Assembly (NCBI GenBank): GCA_964497585.1
Contig: CAZCDS010000004.1
Coordinates: forward strand, 124,001-188,000
Direction of reading: 5' to 3'
Source of the DNA: CAZCDS01 sp964497585
Lineage (GTDB): Bacteria; Desulfobacterota; Desulfomonilia; Desulfomonilales; Desulfomonilaceae
DNA length: 64,000 nt
Shown: piece by piece, positions 55,099 to 62,647 of the stretch
Layout: the number at the start of each line of letters is the position of its first letter
Position numbering within the stretch: the first letter of the stretch is position 1
Program-made: the position numbers and the translations under genes
Notes under the pieces: model-generated
Databases searched by the model: none
Told to the model about the DNA's origin: nothing
Seen by the model: the letters and a program-made list of their open reading frames with translations, nothing else

Positions 55099-55184
55099 AA
55101 GTGGTTGCAAAATCCCGAAAACCGCATTTTGTGTTTCGTGATTCCAGGTGGTTACGAACCATAATGTGAGTTTTGCAACCACTT
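55099..55184. repeat. MITE-like element with perfect 14-bp inverted ends
   Basis: AAGTGGTTGCAAAA at 55099-55112 and its exact complement TTTTGCAACCACTT at 55171-55184 enclose 58 bases. The match extends a few bases outward with one mismatch. No gene fits inside. This looks like a miniature inverted-repeat element or the merged ends of a lost insertion sequence. An inner TGGTTACGAACCA palindrome may add a second hairpin. Confidence 0.5.
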
Positions 55185-55393
55185 GTAGCCTCCAGTGACC
55201 ATTGAAGTAAAAACATGTGTCACCCGCTGGCTGTCCAGAGATTTTCTAGTTTACCATCAAAATCCACGCTCTGCATACCTCAAAGGTACGGACTTGTCGA
55301 ATGAGCCCCAAAAAAGCGCCGAACGGCGGTCCCACCAGAAAAAATCAGGATGGAGAGGTCAAACTCAACGTCCTGACATCATTAAGCATTACA

Positions 55394-55482
55394 TGGTAGG
55401 CGGGAGAGGGATTGAACCTACGCCCCCTGCCGTGTGAAGGCACTGTTTTCAAAACTGTACAAGCGGCTTAGCCACGGCATCC
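55394..55482 (-). other. Degenerate tRNA-Ser(TGA)-like sequence, possible att site
   Basis: The minus strand gives an 89-base, class II tRNA-sized sequence ending in CCA. It has an anticodon arm ACAGT-TTTGAAA-ACAGT (TGA, serine), a variable-arm stem TGCC/GGCA and a TTCAATC T-loop. The acceptor arms (GGATGCC and CCCGCCT) do not pair, and the D-arm is weak. It is probably a tRNA fragment left by an integration event or a dead tRNA. Confidence 0.3.
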
Positions 55483-56229
55483 TTGAGCAAATCGTACAAG
55501 ATTGAGCACTATCAGGCACGATTGGGTCGTATTGGGACGTCAAAAGCGACGCCAAAATGACGCCAAGATGTGACCGCCCCCTCCGGTCAACCATCGCCCT
55601 CTCATCCAGTATCAAATTCTCGTTCGTCTCTAGATTCGCGTTTGGCTCGCTTGCCAAATCTTCAGGCTCCGTTCAGGCTTCCCCACTCCGAGGGTCATTC
55701 ATTGAAATACAAGGCCTTAAGCCAAGCGCCCCCTAACCGTCCTCTTCGCGTACCAAAAAATTTTCCAGAAAAGACCTCCTGTAATCATTGAGGATCTCTG
55801 CGCTCCCATTAACATTCCTGGAGTAGACCTCACGAGACAAGTGACCACAAGCTCTCAGAGGATATCTGGCGTTCGTCCTTTGGCAAGAGGCGCCAAGTTG
55901 ATGCGGTCTCGGCCTACGCGGACCCCGTCTGCCGTTCCATGTTTGGATGCAGCGCAAAGGGGGATGAAAATCGCGGTTGGCATTGACTGCTGGGCCGAGG
56001 GGATGATACGCTCAAACACGGTCAAAAGAGCCGCTGATCTGGTACAAAGGAGAGAATTGGGGTCGCAGGACCATTTTCACAAGCGCGGCGACGTCGATTC
56101 GAGGGCCGAAATCCGTCGTACAGCCTGTTTTCGCTCAAAGCGAACGGTATTTGTGAGGTCGCGGAATAATTCCTGGTACAATAACCTGTGCAGGTATTCG
56201 TTAACTCTGTACACCAGGGAATGGTGTTA

Positions 56230-57409
56230 TAGTAACCGGCATAAACTTACGCGTGGAAGGCCGCGAGAAATTGGCCGATGAGTGATATGAGTCCCCCGTG
56301 AATGTTCATGAGGGGGTAGAGGAGATGTCGCGACCCGGTCTGAGGCTCAGTGAAACACAGCAAGAGGAGTTGAGTCAAGCGTATCAGCTGGCAGGGGCCC
56401 ACAAAGACCTGGACATGGCTCAGCGTATCCAAGGTTTGCTCCTGGTCAATGACGGCATACGCGAAAAGAAGGCCGCCCAGATCGTGGGAGTGGGCCACAG
56501 GACACTCCAGGATTGGATTTTCAAGTTCAGGAGAGGGGGCCTTGAGGCCCTCGTCAAGGGTCCTTTTCCTGGCCGAAGGCCGAAGTTGACGGCTGAACAG
56601 CTTGAGGAGTTCGCCAGACTTGTTGAGCAAGGCCCGGAGGAGGTTGGGCTGGACACGGGGGTCTGGACGTCTCGCCTTGCAGTGAACCTTGTTCACAAGC
56701 GCTTTGGGGTAAAATATCATCCGGATCATATGCGCAAGATTCTCCGGCGGCTTGGCTCCACTGCTCAGGTGCCCAAACGGGTCCTTTCCCGTGCAGGCCC
56801 CGAGGAGGAGTCGCACTGGCTTGATCAGGAGCTTACCGACCTGAAAAAAAAGTCAAACAGGAGTGCGCAGTCCTGATCTACCAGGACGAGGCTTCACTCG
56901 ACCAAGCCGGATCGCTCCATCGAAACTGGGCGAAGAGAGGCAAAGGGACCAGCGTAAAGAGTTTTCCCGGTCGCAAGAGCGTGAAGGTGATGGGAGCAGT
57001 GCGTGTTGGTGACGATCCTGGATGGCATTTCCGATTCGTCGAGAAATACAATACGGACACGTTTGTTGCCTTTATCGAGCAGATGCTCAGATACTACAAA
57101 GGCCGCAAGATCCATCTGTCGTGGACAATGCCCCTTGGCACAAGACAAAAGCGTTACGCAAATGGCTGGGCGAGATCACCCATCTGATCGAGGTGCACTT
57201 CCTACCGAAGTATTCGCTCAAACTCAATGCCGCAGAGCACCTATGGGAGGAAACCCGCAAGTGGGCGGGTCACAACCGTTTCTTCGAGACCCTCAAAGAT
57301 CTTAAGCAGAGCCTCTCTCGGAGATTCAACCGCTTTCAGGGAAGCACCGGTGCGCCGAGATCGATCGTCCCCTACTTCCCTTCAACGCTGATGTCAGTGC
57401 CGGCTACTA
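56230..57409 (+). mobile_element. IS630-family insertion element with defined ends
   Basis: Inverted ends TAGTAACCGGCA (left, from 56230) and TGCCGGCTACTA (right, to 57409) match in 11 of 12 positions, and each is flanked by TA, the duplicated target of IS630 elements. The element is 1180 bp and carries one transposase gene in broken frames. Its transposase has two frame breaks, so it is probably unable to move unless the first is programmed frameshifting. Confidence 0.8.
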
Positions 57410-57417
57410 TAAAATAA
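56325..57417 (+). pseudogene. IS630 transposase, frameshifted
   Basis: The ATG at 56325 follows GAGGAG. The N-terminal helix-turn-helix (ELSQAYQLAGAHKDLDMAQR, KKAAQIVGVGHRTLQDW) runs to 56876. A run of eight A at 56844-56851 (A AAA AAA G) can shift the ribosome by -1 into the catalytic part: LIYQDEASLD gives the first acidic residue. A second break near 57119 (one missing base before GTCGTGGAC) precedes VDNAPWHKTK and LPKYSLKLNAAEHLWEE, which complete the D-D-E triad. The first break looks programmed. The second disables the gene. The stop lies just outside the right end. Confidence 0.75.
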
Positions 57418-57832
57418 AGCACGGTCGTAATCAGTTGACAATGGAATTCTAGGTGTAAGACCTTCCACGCCGTCACCCCGTCGAAGCCCGGATCGTTGAC
57501 CGGGGCAGGCGCAAGGGATAGGCTCTTATCAACAAGTCTGCATTCCGGCTGCTGCTCAAGGGAGGGGAAGGCTTTGCGCCGAAACGACGGAAGTTGACTA
57601 ATGGTCCACGGGCGTTGTATGCTCAATGAACAGAAAATCGCCACCAATCTCGCAGAAGTGGTGGAATCGGCCTCTTTCGGCCATGAAATAATCCTCTGCG
57701 ATTTATGGGGAGGGGCCAACGTCACCAGATAGGGGGTCAGGGAAGACTTCTGCGTCCCGGCGATCACTGAACTGCCCATAGGGCATGTCAGTACGCTTGA
57801 TTGCACGGGGAAGGGTGGTATTGCTTTACGAA
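57418..57832. other. Spacer between IS630 and the DUF169-CoaE gene
   Basis: About 415 bases with no recognised gene. Minus-strand frame 57372-57854 spans it but has no family match. The promoter of the DUF169-CoaE gene is probably here. An alternative ATG for that gene lies at 57785. Confidence 0.4.
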
Positions 57833-59263
57833 ATGAGGAATGTTGTGGCTGCACAGTACGATTGGGAGAAGTTGGTCCGACGGATGGAGCTGTTGCTGCG
57901 GCTGAAATCTTTTCCTGTAGCGTTCAAGATGCTGGAGAGGAAGGCTGACCTTGATGAAATACCGTTCATGAGAAGACCCAAGGAGCCGGTGACCCTTTGC
58001 CAGCTAATCACCCGTGTCAGGAACTTCGACTGGACCGTCGGCGCCGAGGCGGGCGATTTCGTGGGCCCCGTTTGTCCGTCGATTATTGGGCTGTCCGAAA
58101 CGCCTGAACTGATTAAGGACGGCACTTTCCGCAGCATCGTATGGGTAAGGACCAAAGGGGACGGCAAGAAGTACGAAGAGTCCATCCCTCGCCTGCCACT
58201 GGGCAAATATGAGGCCGTGGCGATGGCTCCCTTGGTCTACAACCCATTTGATCCGGACATTGTCCTTATCTACGGAAATCCAGCCCAGATAATTCTGTTG
58301 ATAAACTCTCTGCAGTTTGAAGACTATGAGGTGATGCAATTCTATTGTGTGGGAGAGTCTTCCTGCTCGGATGCCATTGCCAGGTGCTACTTGACGGGCA
58401 AGCCTTCCCTCACGATTCCTTGCTATGGTGAGCGGCGTTACGGACACGCGCAAGACGAAGATCTCGTGATGGCTTTGCCCAGGGAGCTCATGGAAAAGGC
58501 TTTGAGAGGCCTGGAAACGTTGTACAGGCGCGGCATCCGATATCCCATTAGCTATGCGGGGGCTGAGCGTGATTTGACGACCTCTTATCCAGTGGCGTAT
58601 GGCGCCTTGGATCAACTCAGCGCGATCAGGGGCAAAGACAATCGGCTGCTCGTGGGCGTGACGGGCGGCATTGCCAGTGGAAAGACAGCTGTTGCAAATA
58701 TGCTGGAGGAGCTGGGCGCTGCCGTCATTGATTTTGACGTCATCTCAAGACAGGTTGTGGAACCCAACAAGCCTGCATGGAAGCAGATCGTGGACTATTT
58801 CGGACGGCAGGTGCTTCAGGAGGACGGTAATTTGGATCGGAAGAAGCTTTCCGATATAGTGTTCAATGACCTGGAGAAGAGAAAGAAGCTGGAGAGCTTC
58901 ATTCATCCGCAAATCCAGGTCGAGTTCACTGCACAGCTAAATGATATTGTGGCTGATGATCCCAACGCTATTGTGTTGGTGGTAATACCGCTCCTCATTG
59001 AGCTGAATCTTCAGTATCTTTTTCACGAACTGCTGGTGGTATACGTACCCCAGGAGGGGCTGGCCGAACGCCTTGCACGGAGGGACGGAATCAGCAAAGA
59101 ACAAGCGACAAACATGCTTTCTTCGCAGCTACCTATTGAGGAAAAAGCAGGGTACGCAGACTTCGTTATCAACAACGAGGGATCTCTTGAGGACACCAGG
59201 CGCGAGGTAAAGAAGCTATGGGAAAACCTCAAGAAGCGGCAAGCGCAGAAACGGGGACTGTAA
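57833..59263 (+). CDS. coaE: DUF169 domain fused to dephospho-CoA kinase (CoaE)
   Basis: About 476 residues. Residues 1-260 form a DUF169 domain (VRRMELLLRLKSFPVAFKML, GPVCPSIIGLSETPEL, MAPLVYNPFDPDIVLIYGNP, CVGESSCSDAIARCYLTGKP and conserved Cys at about residues 65, 80, 180). The rest is dephospho-CoA kinase: P-loop VGVTGGIASGKTAVANM, DFDVISRQVV, SFIHPQI and VVIPLLIE, with the lid and C-terminal QLPIEEKAGYADFVINNEGS. CoaE makes coenzyme A in the last step. DUF169 often occurs alone in anaerobes and may bind a metal or cofactor. The fusion is unusual. The start is uncertain: ATG 57785 is also possible. Confidence 0.85.
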   Translation: MRNVVAAQYDWEKLVRRMELLLRLKSFPVAFKMLERKADLDEIPFMRRPKEPVTLCQLITRVRNFDWTVGAEAGDFVGPVCPSIIGLSETPELIKDGTFRSIVWVRTKGDGKKYEESIPRLPLGKYEAVAMAPLVYNPFDPDIVLIYGNPAQIILLINSLQFEDYEVMQFYCVGESSCSDAIARCYLTGKPSLTIPCYGERRYGHAQDEDLVMALPRELMEKALRGLETLYRRGIRYPISYAGAERDLTTSYPVAYGALDQLSAIRGKDNRLLVGVTGGIASGKTAVANMLEELGAAVIDFDVISRQVVEPNKPAWKQIVDYFGRQVLQEDGNLDRKKLSDIVFNDLEKRKKLESFIHPQIQVEFTAQLNDIVADDPNAIVLVVIPLLIELNLQYLFHELLVVYVPQEGLAERLARRDGISKEQATNMLSSQLPIEEKAGYADFVINNEGSLEDTRREVKKLWENLKKRQAQKRGL

Positions 59264-60207
59264 AGAAAAGAATGGAGCCAACCGAGACCGACGGGCATGG
59301 CAGAGTTCCGGAATTTACCCAACTTTGCAGAAGCATCGACAGGCTCCCGTCCCATCGCGATACCGCTGGAGATCCAGTAGCTGGCCTGCGGGGATCCGCG
59401 GCTTCCCATCCGCCCGCCTTCAACCGAGTTTTCTCTTCCAGGGAAGAGGGATCACGGGTGGCCGGTGTGCACTTCTTGTGAGTCACCATGAATCAAGAGT
59501 CCCTGCCAATACACCCAGTGCATGTTCCCTATCAGTCTACCAAACTTGAATGCTGCGCTTTCCTGTCTTTTTAATGCGTTGGAAATATTATTTGTTCTCC
59601 GCGACCAACTGCGCTTAATCTTGTTGTTGATTCCCTCCAGTAGCCGGTGGAGACGGGATAGTCGCAACAAGCGACTGTGCTCTCTCAAGGTGGGCCTCGG
59701 CTGCGATTTTGCCAGGCAGATTCCACGAGAGCGGGTTGTCCTCCCTCATGGAGTACGCCTTAGTCAAGGGCTTGTTAAGGCCTAAAGCCTCTTCGAGTCG
59801 TTCTCGTTCGTTGCCCGCCGCGTCAAGATTTTCGGGCTTCTTCACCAGGAGCGAGCGAGTTCCCTTGACACCTTCTCCCCAAAGAGATCCGTGGCTTCCC
59901 GGTTAAGGTTTCGGCCTCGCCCTTGGCCCCAAGACACGGAGCTGTGTCCGGCTGGGGGCCATCAAGAGAATTCTGCTTGACCGGGAGACGTTTGATCAGG
60001 TACGCTCAGAAGCTGGTGAAATTGGAGTTTTTTCGGGAACGTGAGGACGGTTTGCCTCTGTCGGGCCGTTGTTCGAGATGGTCCCGTGGCCTTTGCGGGA
60101 TCAGAGCAACCATCCCCTACTCCCGGAGCGGGTTGGAGATCACAGAAAAGACACGACCGCAGCGCAATGGGGGACTGACGTGAGGATCGATCTGAAGAGA
60201 GCTGTGA
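59264..60207. other. Decayed region after the DUF169-CoaE gene
   Basis: Holds an ISL3-type transposase remnant on the minus strand (about 59460-59905). The remaining segments (59264-59450 and 59910-60200) have no recognised gene. The DUF4239 remnant begins at 60208, so its N-terminal part was probably lost here. Confidence 0.5.
59460..59905 (-). pseudogene. ISL3-family transposase C-terminal remnant
   Basis: In one minus-strand frame VKGTRSLLVKKPENLDAAG, LEEALGLNKPLTKAYSMRED and WNLPGKIAAEAHLERAQSLV match the last third of ISL3 transposases. After a frame break near 59640-59690 the next frame gives LHRLLEGINNKIKRSWSR, the conserved EGxNNKIK end motif. The N-terminal and DDE parts are gone. 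It is a dead copy, probably involved in truncating the DUF4239 gene just downstream. Confidence 0.65.
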
Positions 60208-60528
60208 ACTCAGAGGTCAATCAATGCAGTGCCCGGCGTGCACGGCAAACGACCTGCGGCTAACATCGACCGGCTTCCGGCGATTGTCTTGTTCCTGTTC
60301 GTCTTCATTTCCGTGGACGCCATGTTTATAGCCGGCTTTCGCGCAGGGAGACAGGGGAGTTTGAACAGATCGCGGACTGCGTTGCCGGGTATCGTCCTGG
60401 CCGCTGTCATAACGGTTGTCACGGACTTGGTCCGTCCCGTGTCTGGCTTGGTGCGAGTAAGTCAGCAGCCTATCGCTGACTTGATCCATGAGATAGATGT
60501 CACCCTCCAGAAGCAGAATGTGAACTGA
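60208..60528 (+). pseudogene. DUF4239-like membrane protein, C-terminal remnant
   Basis: The open frame begins after TGA at 60205-60207. It contains VHGKRPAANIDRLPAIVLFL, two membrane segments and TDLVRPVSGLVRVSQQPIAD, which matches the DUF4239 (bestrophin-like) signature DLDRPRxGLIRVSQQP. The usual N-terminal half with two more membrane segments is missing, and a preceding frame carries part of it (LKRAVNSEVNQ). A GTG at 60229 may still allow a 99-residue product. It is probably a degraded gene. Confidence 0.6.
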
Positions 60529-60553
60529 TTTCCTAATGAAGGGGCTGCTCGTT

Positions 60554-61360
60554 ATGAATGATTTGGTCATGAAGAAGTTCGATCCTATTTCCAGCCAAGG
60601 TGGGGAGGCCACTGTCTCAAGCGATTCAGGTACGGCACCTACGACCACGGCGTCAGGCCTGCCGACACCCGACAAGACCGTTCAACAGGAAGATCCGAGC
60701 CTTTCGCTCGCGGCACTGGCTGAACGTATGAGAAGGGATCAAGTTGGATGGCTGGCGAACTTTGGGATATCCTTTATTGATAGGCGGTTCAGACTGCTGC
60801 GTGATCAATGCAGGAGTCTCCAAACTCAGGTCGCCGGACTCCCCGATGACAGAGCCTCGAGGCTGAACTTTCAAAGTAGCGTTGACGATCTCGAAGCTTC
60901 CTACAATCGACTCCGATTCAGGTTGGTTGAGGTTCCATCTTTTCTCTTCATGGTTGTCGCCATTGCGGTCATTGGATTTGCAGTTTTCCATTCGGGACTG
61001 ATTGACTATATCCAGGACAAACTCGAAATCAGGCGGCTCATGCGATATGTGGCCATGGCAATAGCAGGGGCTTTACTGTGGTCTTTGACCTCGCTCATGT
61101 CAAGACGCCGTTCGAGACGCCCGGGACATGAAGACGACATCTCAATTGGCTCTGTTCTTGTCAGAGCCCTTATCGCCATTGTCGTTCCGACGATCATTGT
61201 TATCTTGACCTTCAAAAAGGGCGGCGCCCCGCTGAGTTTCGGGCAGATGTGGAAGTCACCGGAAGTGTGGAGCTTCCTGGCCGGGTACAGTTGCCAACTC
61301 ATCATATTGGCCCTCAACAAGCTGGTGGAGAAGGTCACAAAGATGATCGAAAGCCTCTAG
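60554..61360 (+). CDS. Membrane protein of unknown function
   Basis: About 268 residues from the ATG at 60554, which follows AAGGGG. An ATG six codons upstream is less likely. The N-terminal 130 residues are soluble, with a low-complexity Ser/Thr/Gly stretch and a helical region that may form a coiled coil (RLLRDQCRSLQTQVAGLPDD). Four membrane segments follow: FLFMVVAIAVIGFAVF, RYVAMAIAGALLWSLTSLM, RALIAIVVPTIIVILTF and WSFLAGYSCQLIILALN. It ends with a short basic tail. It is next to the DUF4239 remnant. No known family recognised. Confidence 0.6.
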   Translation: MNDLVMKKFDPISSQGGEATVSSDSGTAPTTTASGLPTPDKTVQQEDPSLSLAALAERMRRDQVGWLANFGISFIDRRFRLLRDQCRSLQTQVAGLPDDRASRLNFQSSVDDLEASYNRLRFRLVEVPSFLFMVVAIAVIGFAVFHSGLIDYIQDKLEIRRLMRYVAMAIAGALLWSLTSLMSRRRSRRPGHEDDISIGSVLVRALIAIVVPTIIVILTFKKGGAPLSFGQMWKSPEVWSFLAGYSCQLIILALNKLVEKVTKMIESL

Positions 61361-61470
61361 TCAGCGCCGTGAGGTCTGGCGTCCGTGCGTTTGTGACAGC
61401 AAGAGTGGCGGATAGGTGGGCGGAAGGTCGAGAAGACGAGGAGATTGTCATCATCTGTGCGTCACTGCAA

Positions 61471-62550
61471 TCAATTCTCGAAGGGAAAAATGCGCGCCCA
61501 ATCCTTCTTCATGTCCACAACGATCCAACCCCTGGAATTTGCCTCATCCAGAGCCTTGTTGAGACGGCCAAAGGGAGACTTGCGATCATAGGCGTATTCT
61601 CGCTCGGCATCGGTATGATGTATGATAACCCCGAGAGTCTTTCCCGCATTGGCGGTTGTCCACTGCAGCATCTGCAGGTCCCCGTCGGAGTTGCCGAAAG
61701 CCGCTATCGGACGCCTCCCAATAAACTTCTGAATTCCTACGGGCTTCCCCGCCTTGTCATCGATGAACTCAACCTCTGAAAGCCTCATCAGTGAAGGTTT
61801 TCCGTCCTTCATCTCGAACTTTAATCGGATAGAGCTGCCAATCACCTGTTCAGGTGGGATGCCGTATACCTTTTGTGTCCACGGCCGCATGAATTCGATA
61901 CCTGAGCCGGACACGATGTAGGTCTTGAACCCCTTAGCCCTGAGGTAGGCGAGAAGCTCCAACATCGGCTGGTAAACGAGTTCCGTGTAAGGTCGATGGA
62001 AGCGTGGATGCCGAGCAGTCGCAATCCAGTCCTTAACAATGCGCTGAAACTGCTCTGTGGTCATGCCCGCGTGCGTAGTCAGCATAAGTTCGACCAAACC
62101 GCGCTTACCGGCGGCGGTCAGGGCCTTCATATCGTTTTCCAGGACGGCCTTGAATGGCTGTCTGTCCTTCCATTCGGGGTGGGCTGGTGCAAGACTCTTC
62201 ACGCGATCAATGGTAAAGAGTAACTGATTGTACGCGGGATGCTCCGTCCACAGGGTCCCGTCGTTATCGAACACCGCGATGCGTTTTTCTCTCGGCACGA
62301 AATCAGGGCTCTCGGGATTTGTGACCTGGTTAACGAATTGGATGATCGAAGTCTTGGCTGGGCCCTCCCGCCAGGATGGCAAGGGATCACGAGCACTGAC
62401 CGGTGAAGAAGAGATGACCGTAAGGCACAGGAAGATTACGAGAACCTTCCAAAGACCGTCGCCCCATAGCTTTGTGGATGCCTCGCCCCCTCTTCCACGG
62501 GGTAATGTTCCGAGCGCCGAGCACGCTACACGGCCCAAAACATCTCTCAT
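61471..62550 (-). CDS. Secreted HAD-family phosphatase (acid phosphatase type)
   Basis: A 359-residue protein with a basic N-terminal stretch, a signal peptide (LVIFLCLTVISSSPVSA) and a HAD core: motif I IAVFDNDGTLW (nucleophile D and general acid D), motif II YIVSGSG, motif III region GKPVGIQKFIG, and motif IV AAFGNSDGDLQML. It resembles periplasmic phosphatases that act on phosphate monoesters and may recycle phosphate or sugar phosphates. It starts 97 bases after the sulfatase stop on the same strand, with a strong hairpin between. Start ATG 62548-62550. Confidence 0.85.
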   Translation of the reverse strand: MRDVLGRVACSALGTLPRGRGGEASTKLWGDGLWKVLVIFLCLTVISSSPVSARDPLPSWREGPAKTSIIQFVNQVTNPESPDFVPREKRIAVFDNDGTLWTEHPAYNQLLFTIDRVKSLAPAHPEWKDRQPFKAVLENDMKALTAAGKRGLVELMLTTHAGMTTEQFQRIVKDWIATARHPRFHRPYTELVYQPMLELLAYLRAKGFKTYIVSGSGIEFMRPWTQKVYGIPPEQVIGSSIRLKFEMKDGKPSLMRLSEVEFIDDKAGKPVGIQKFIGRRPIAAFGNSDGDLQMLQWTTANAGKTLGVIIHHTDAEREYAYDRKSPFGRLNKALDEANSRGWIVVDMKKDWARIFPFEN

Positions 62551-62600
62551 GATCGAACTCCTACCCGGACAGAGAACCGCCTACGTTTCCGGCAAGTGCC

Positions 62601-62640
62601 GCGCGGAGGGCAAAGTGATCTGCATTCTTCCCCTCCGCGC
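62601..62640 (-). terminator. Strong hairpin between sulfatase and HAD gene
   Basis: GCGCGGAGGG at 62601-62610 and CCCTCCGCGC at 62631-62640 are exact complements, giving a 10-bp GC stem around 20 bases. It lies just after the sulfatase stop and before the HAD start. No long T-run follows, so it may be an mRNA stabiliser or attenuator as easily as a terminator. Confidence 0.4.
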
Positions 62641-62647
62641 ACGCGGT

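Larger units (their letters stand above)
54995..56227. other. 1.2-kb accessory stretch with mobile remnants
   Basis: Contains the 86-bp inverted-repeat element (55099-55184) and a tRNA-like sequence (55394-55482). Several frames cross 55500-56280 on both strands, but none shows a family match. Minus-strand 55733-55957 has some coding look but no recognisable motif. The stretch ends at the left end of the IS630 element. Confidence 0.4.

Noticed and set aside
55841..56281. 146-residue plus-strand frame next to the IS630 element
   Set aside because: No recognisable domain, no ribosome site, and it runs into the IS end.
57372..57854. 160-residue minus-strand frame
   Set aside because: Crosses the IS630 right end and the start of the DUF169-CoaE gene, with no domain.
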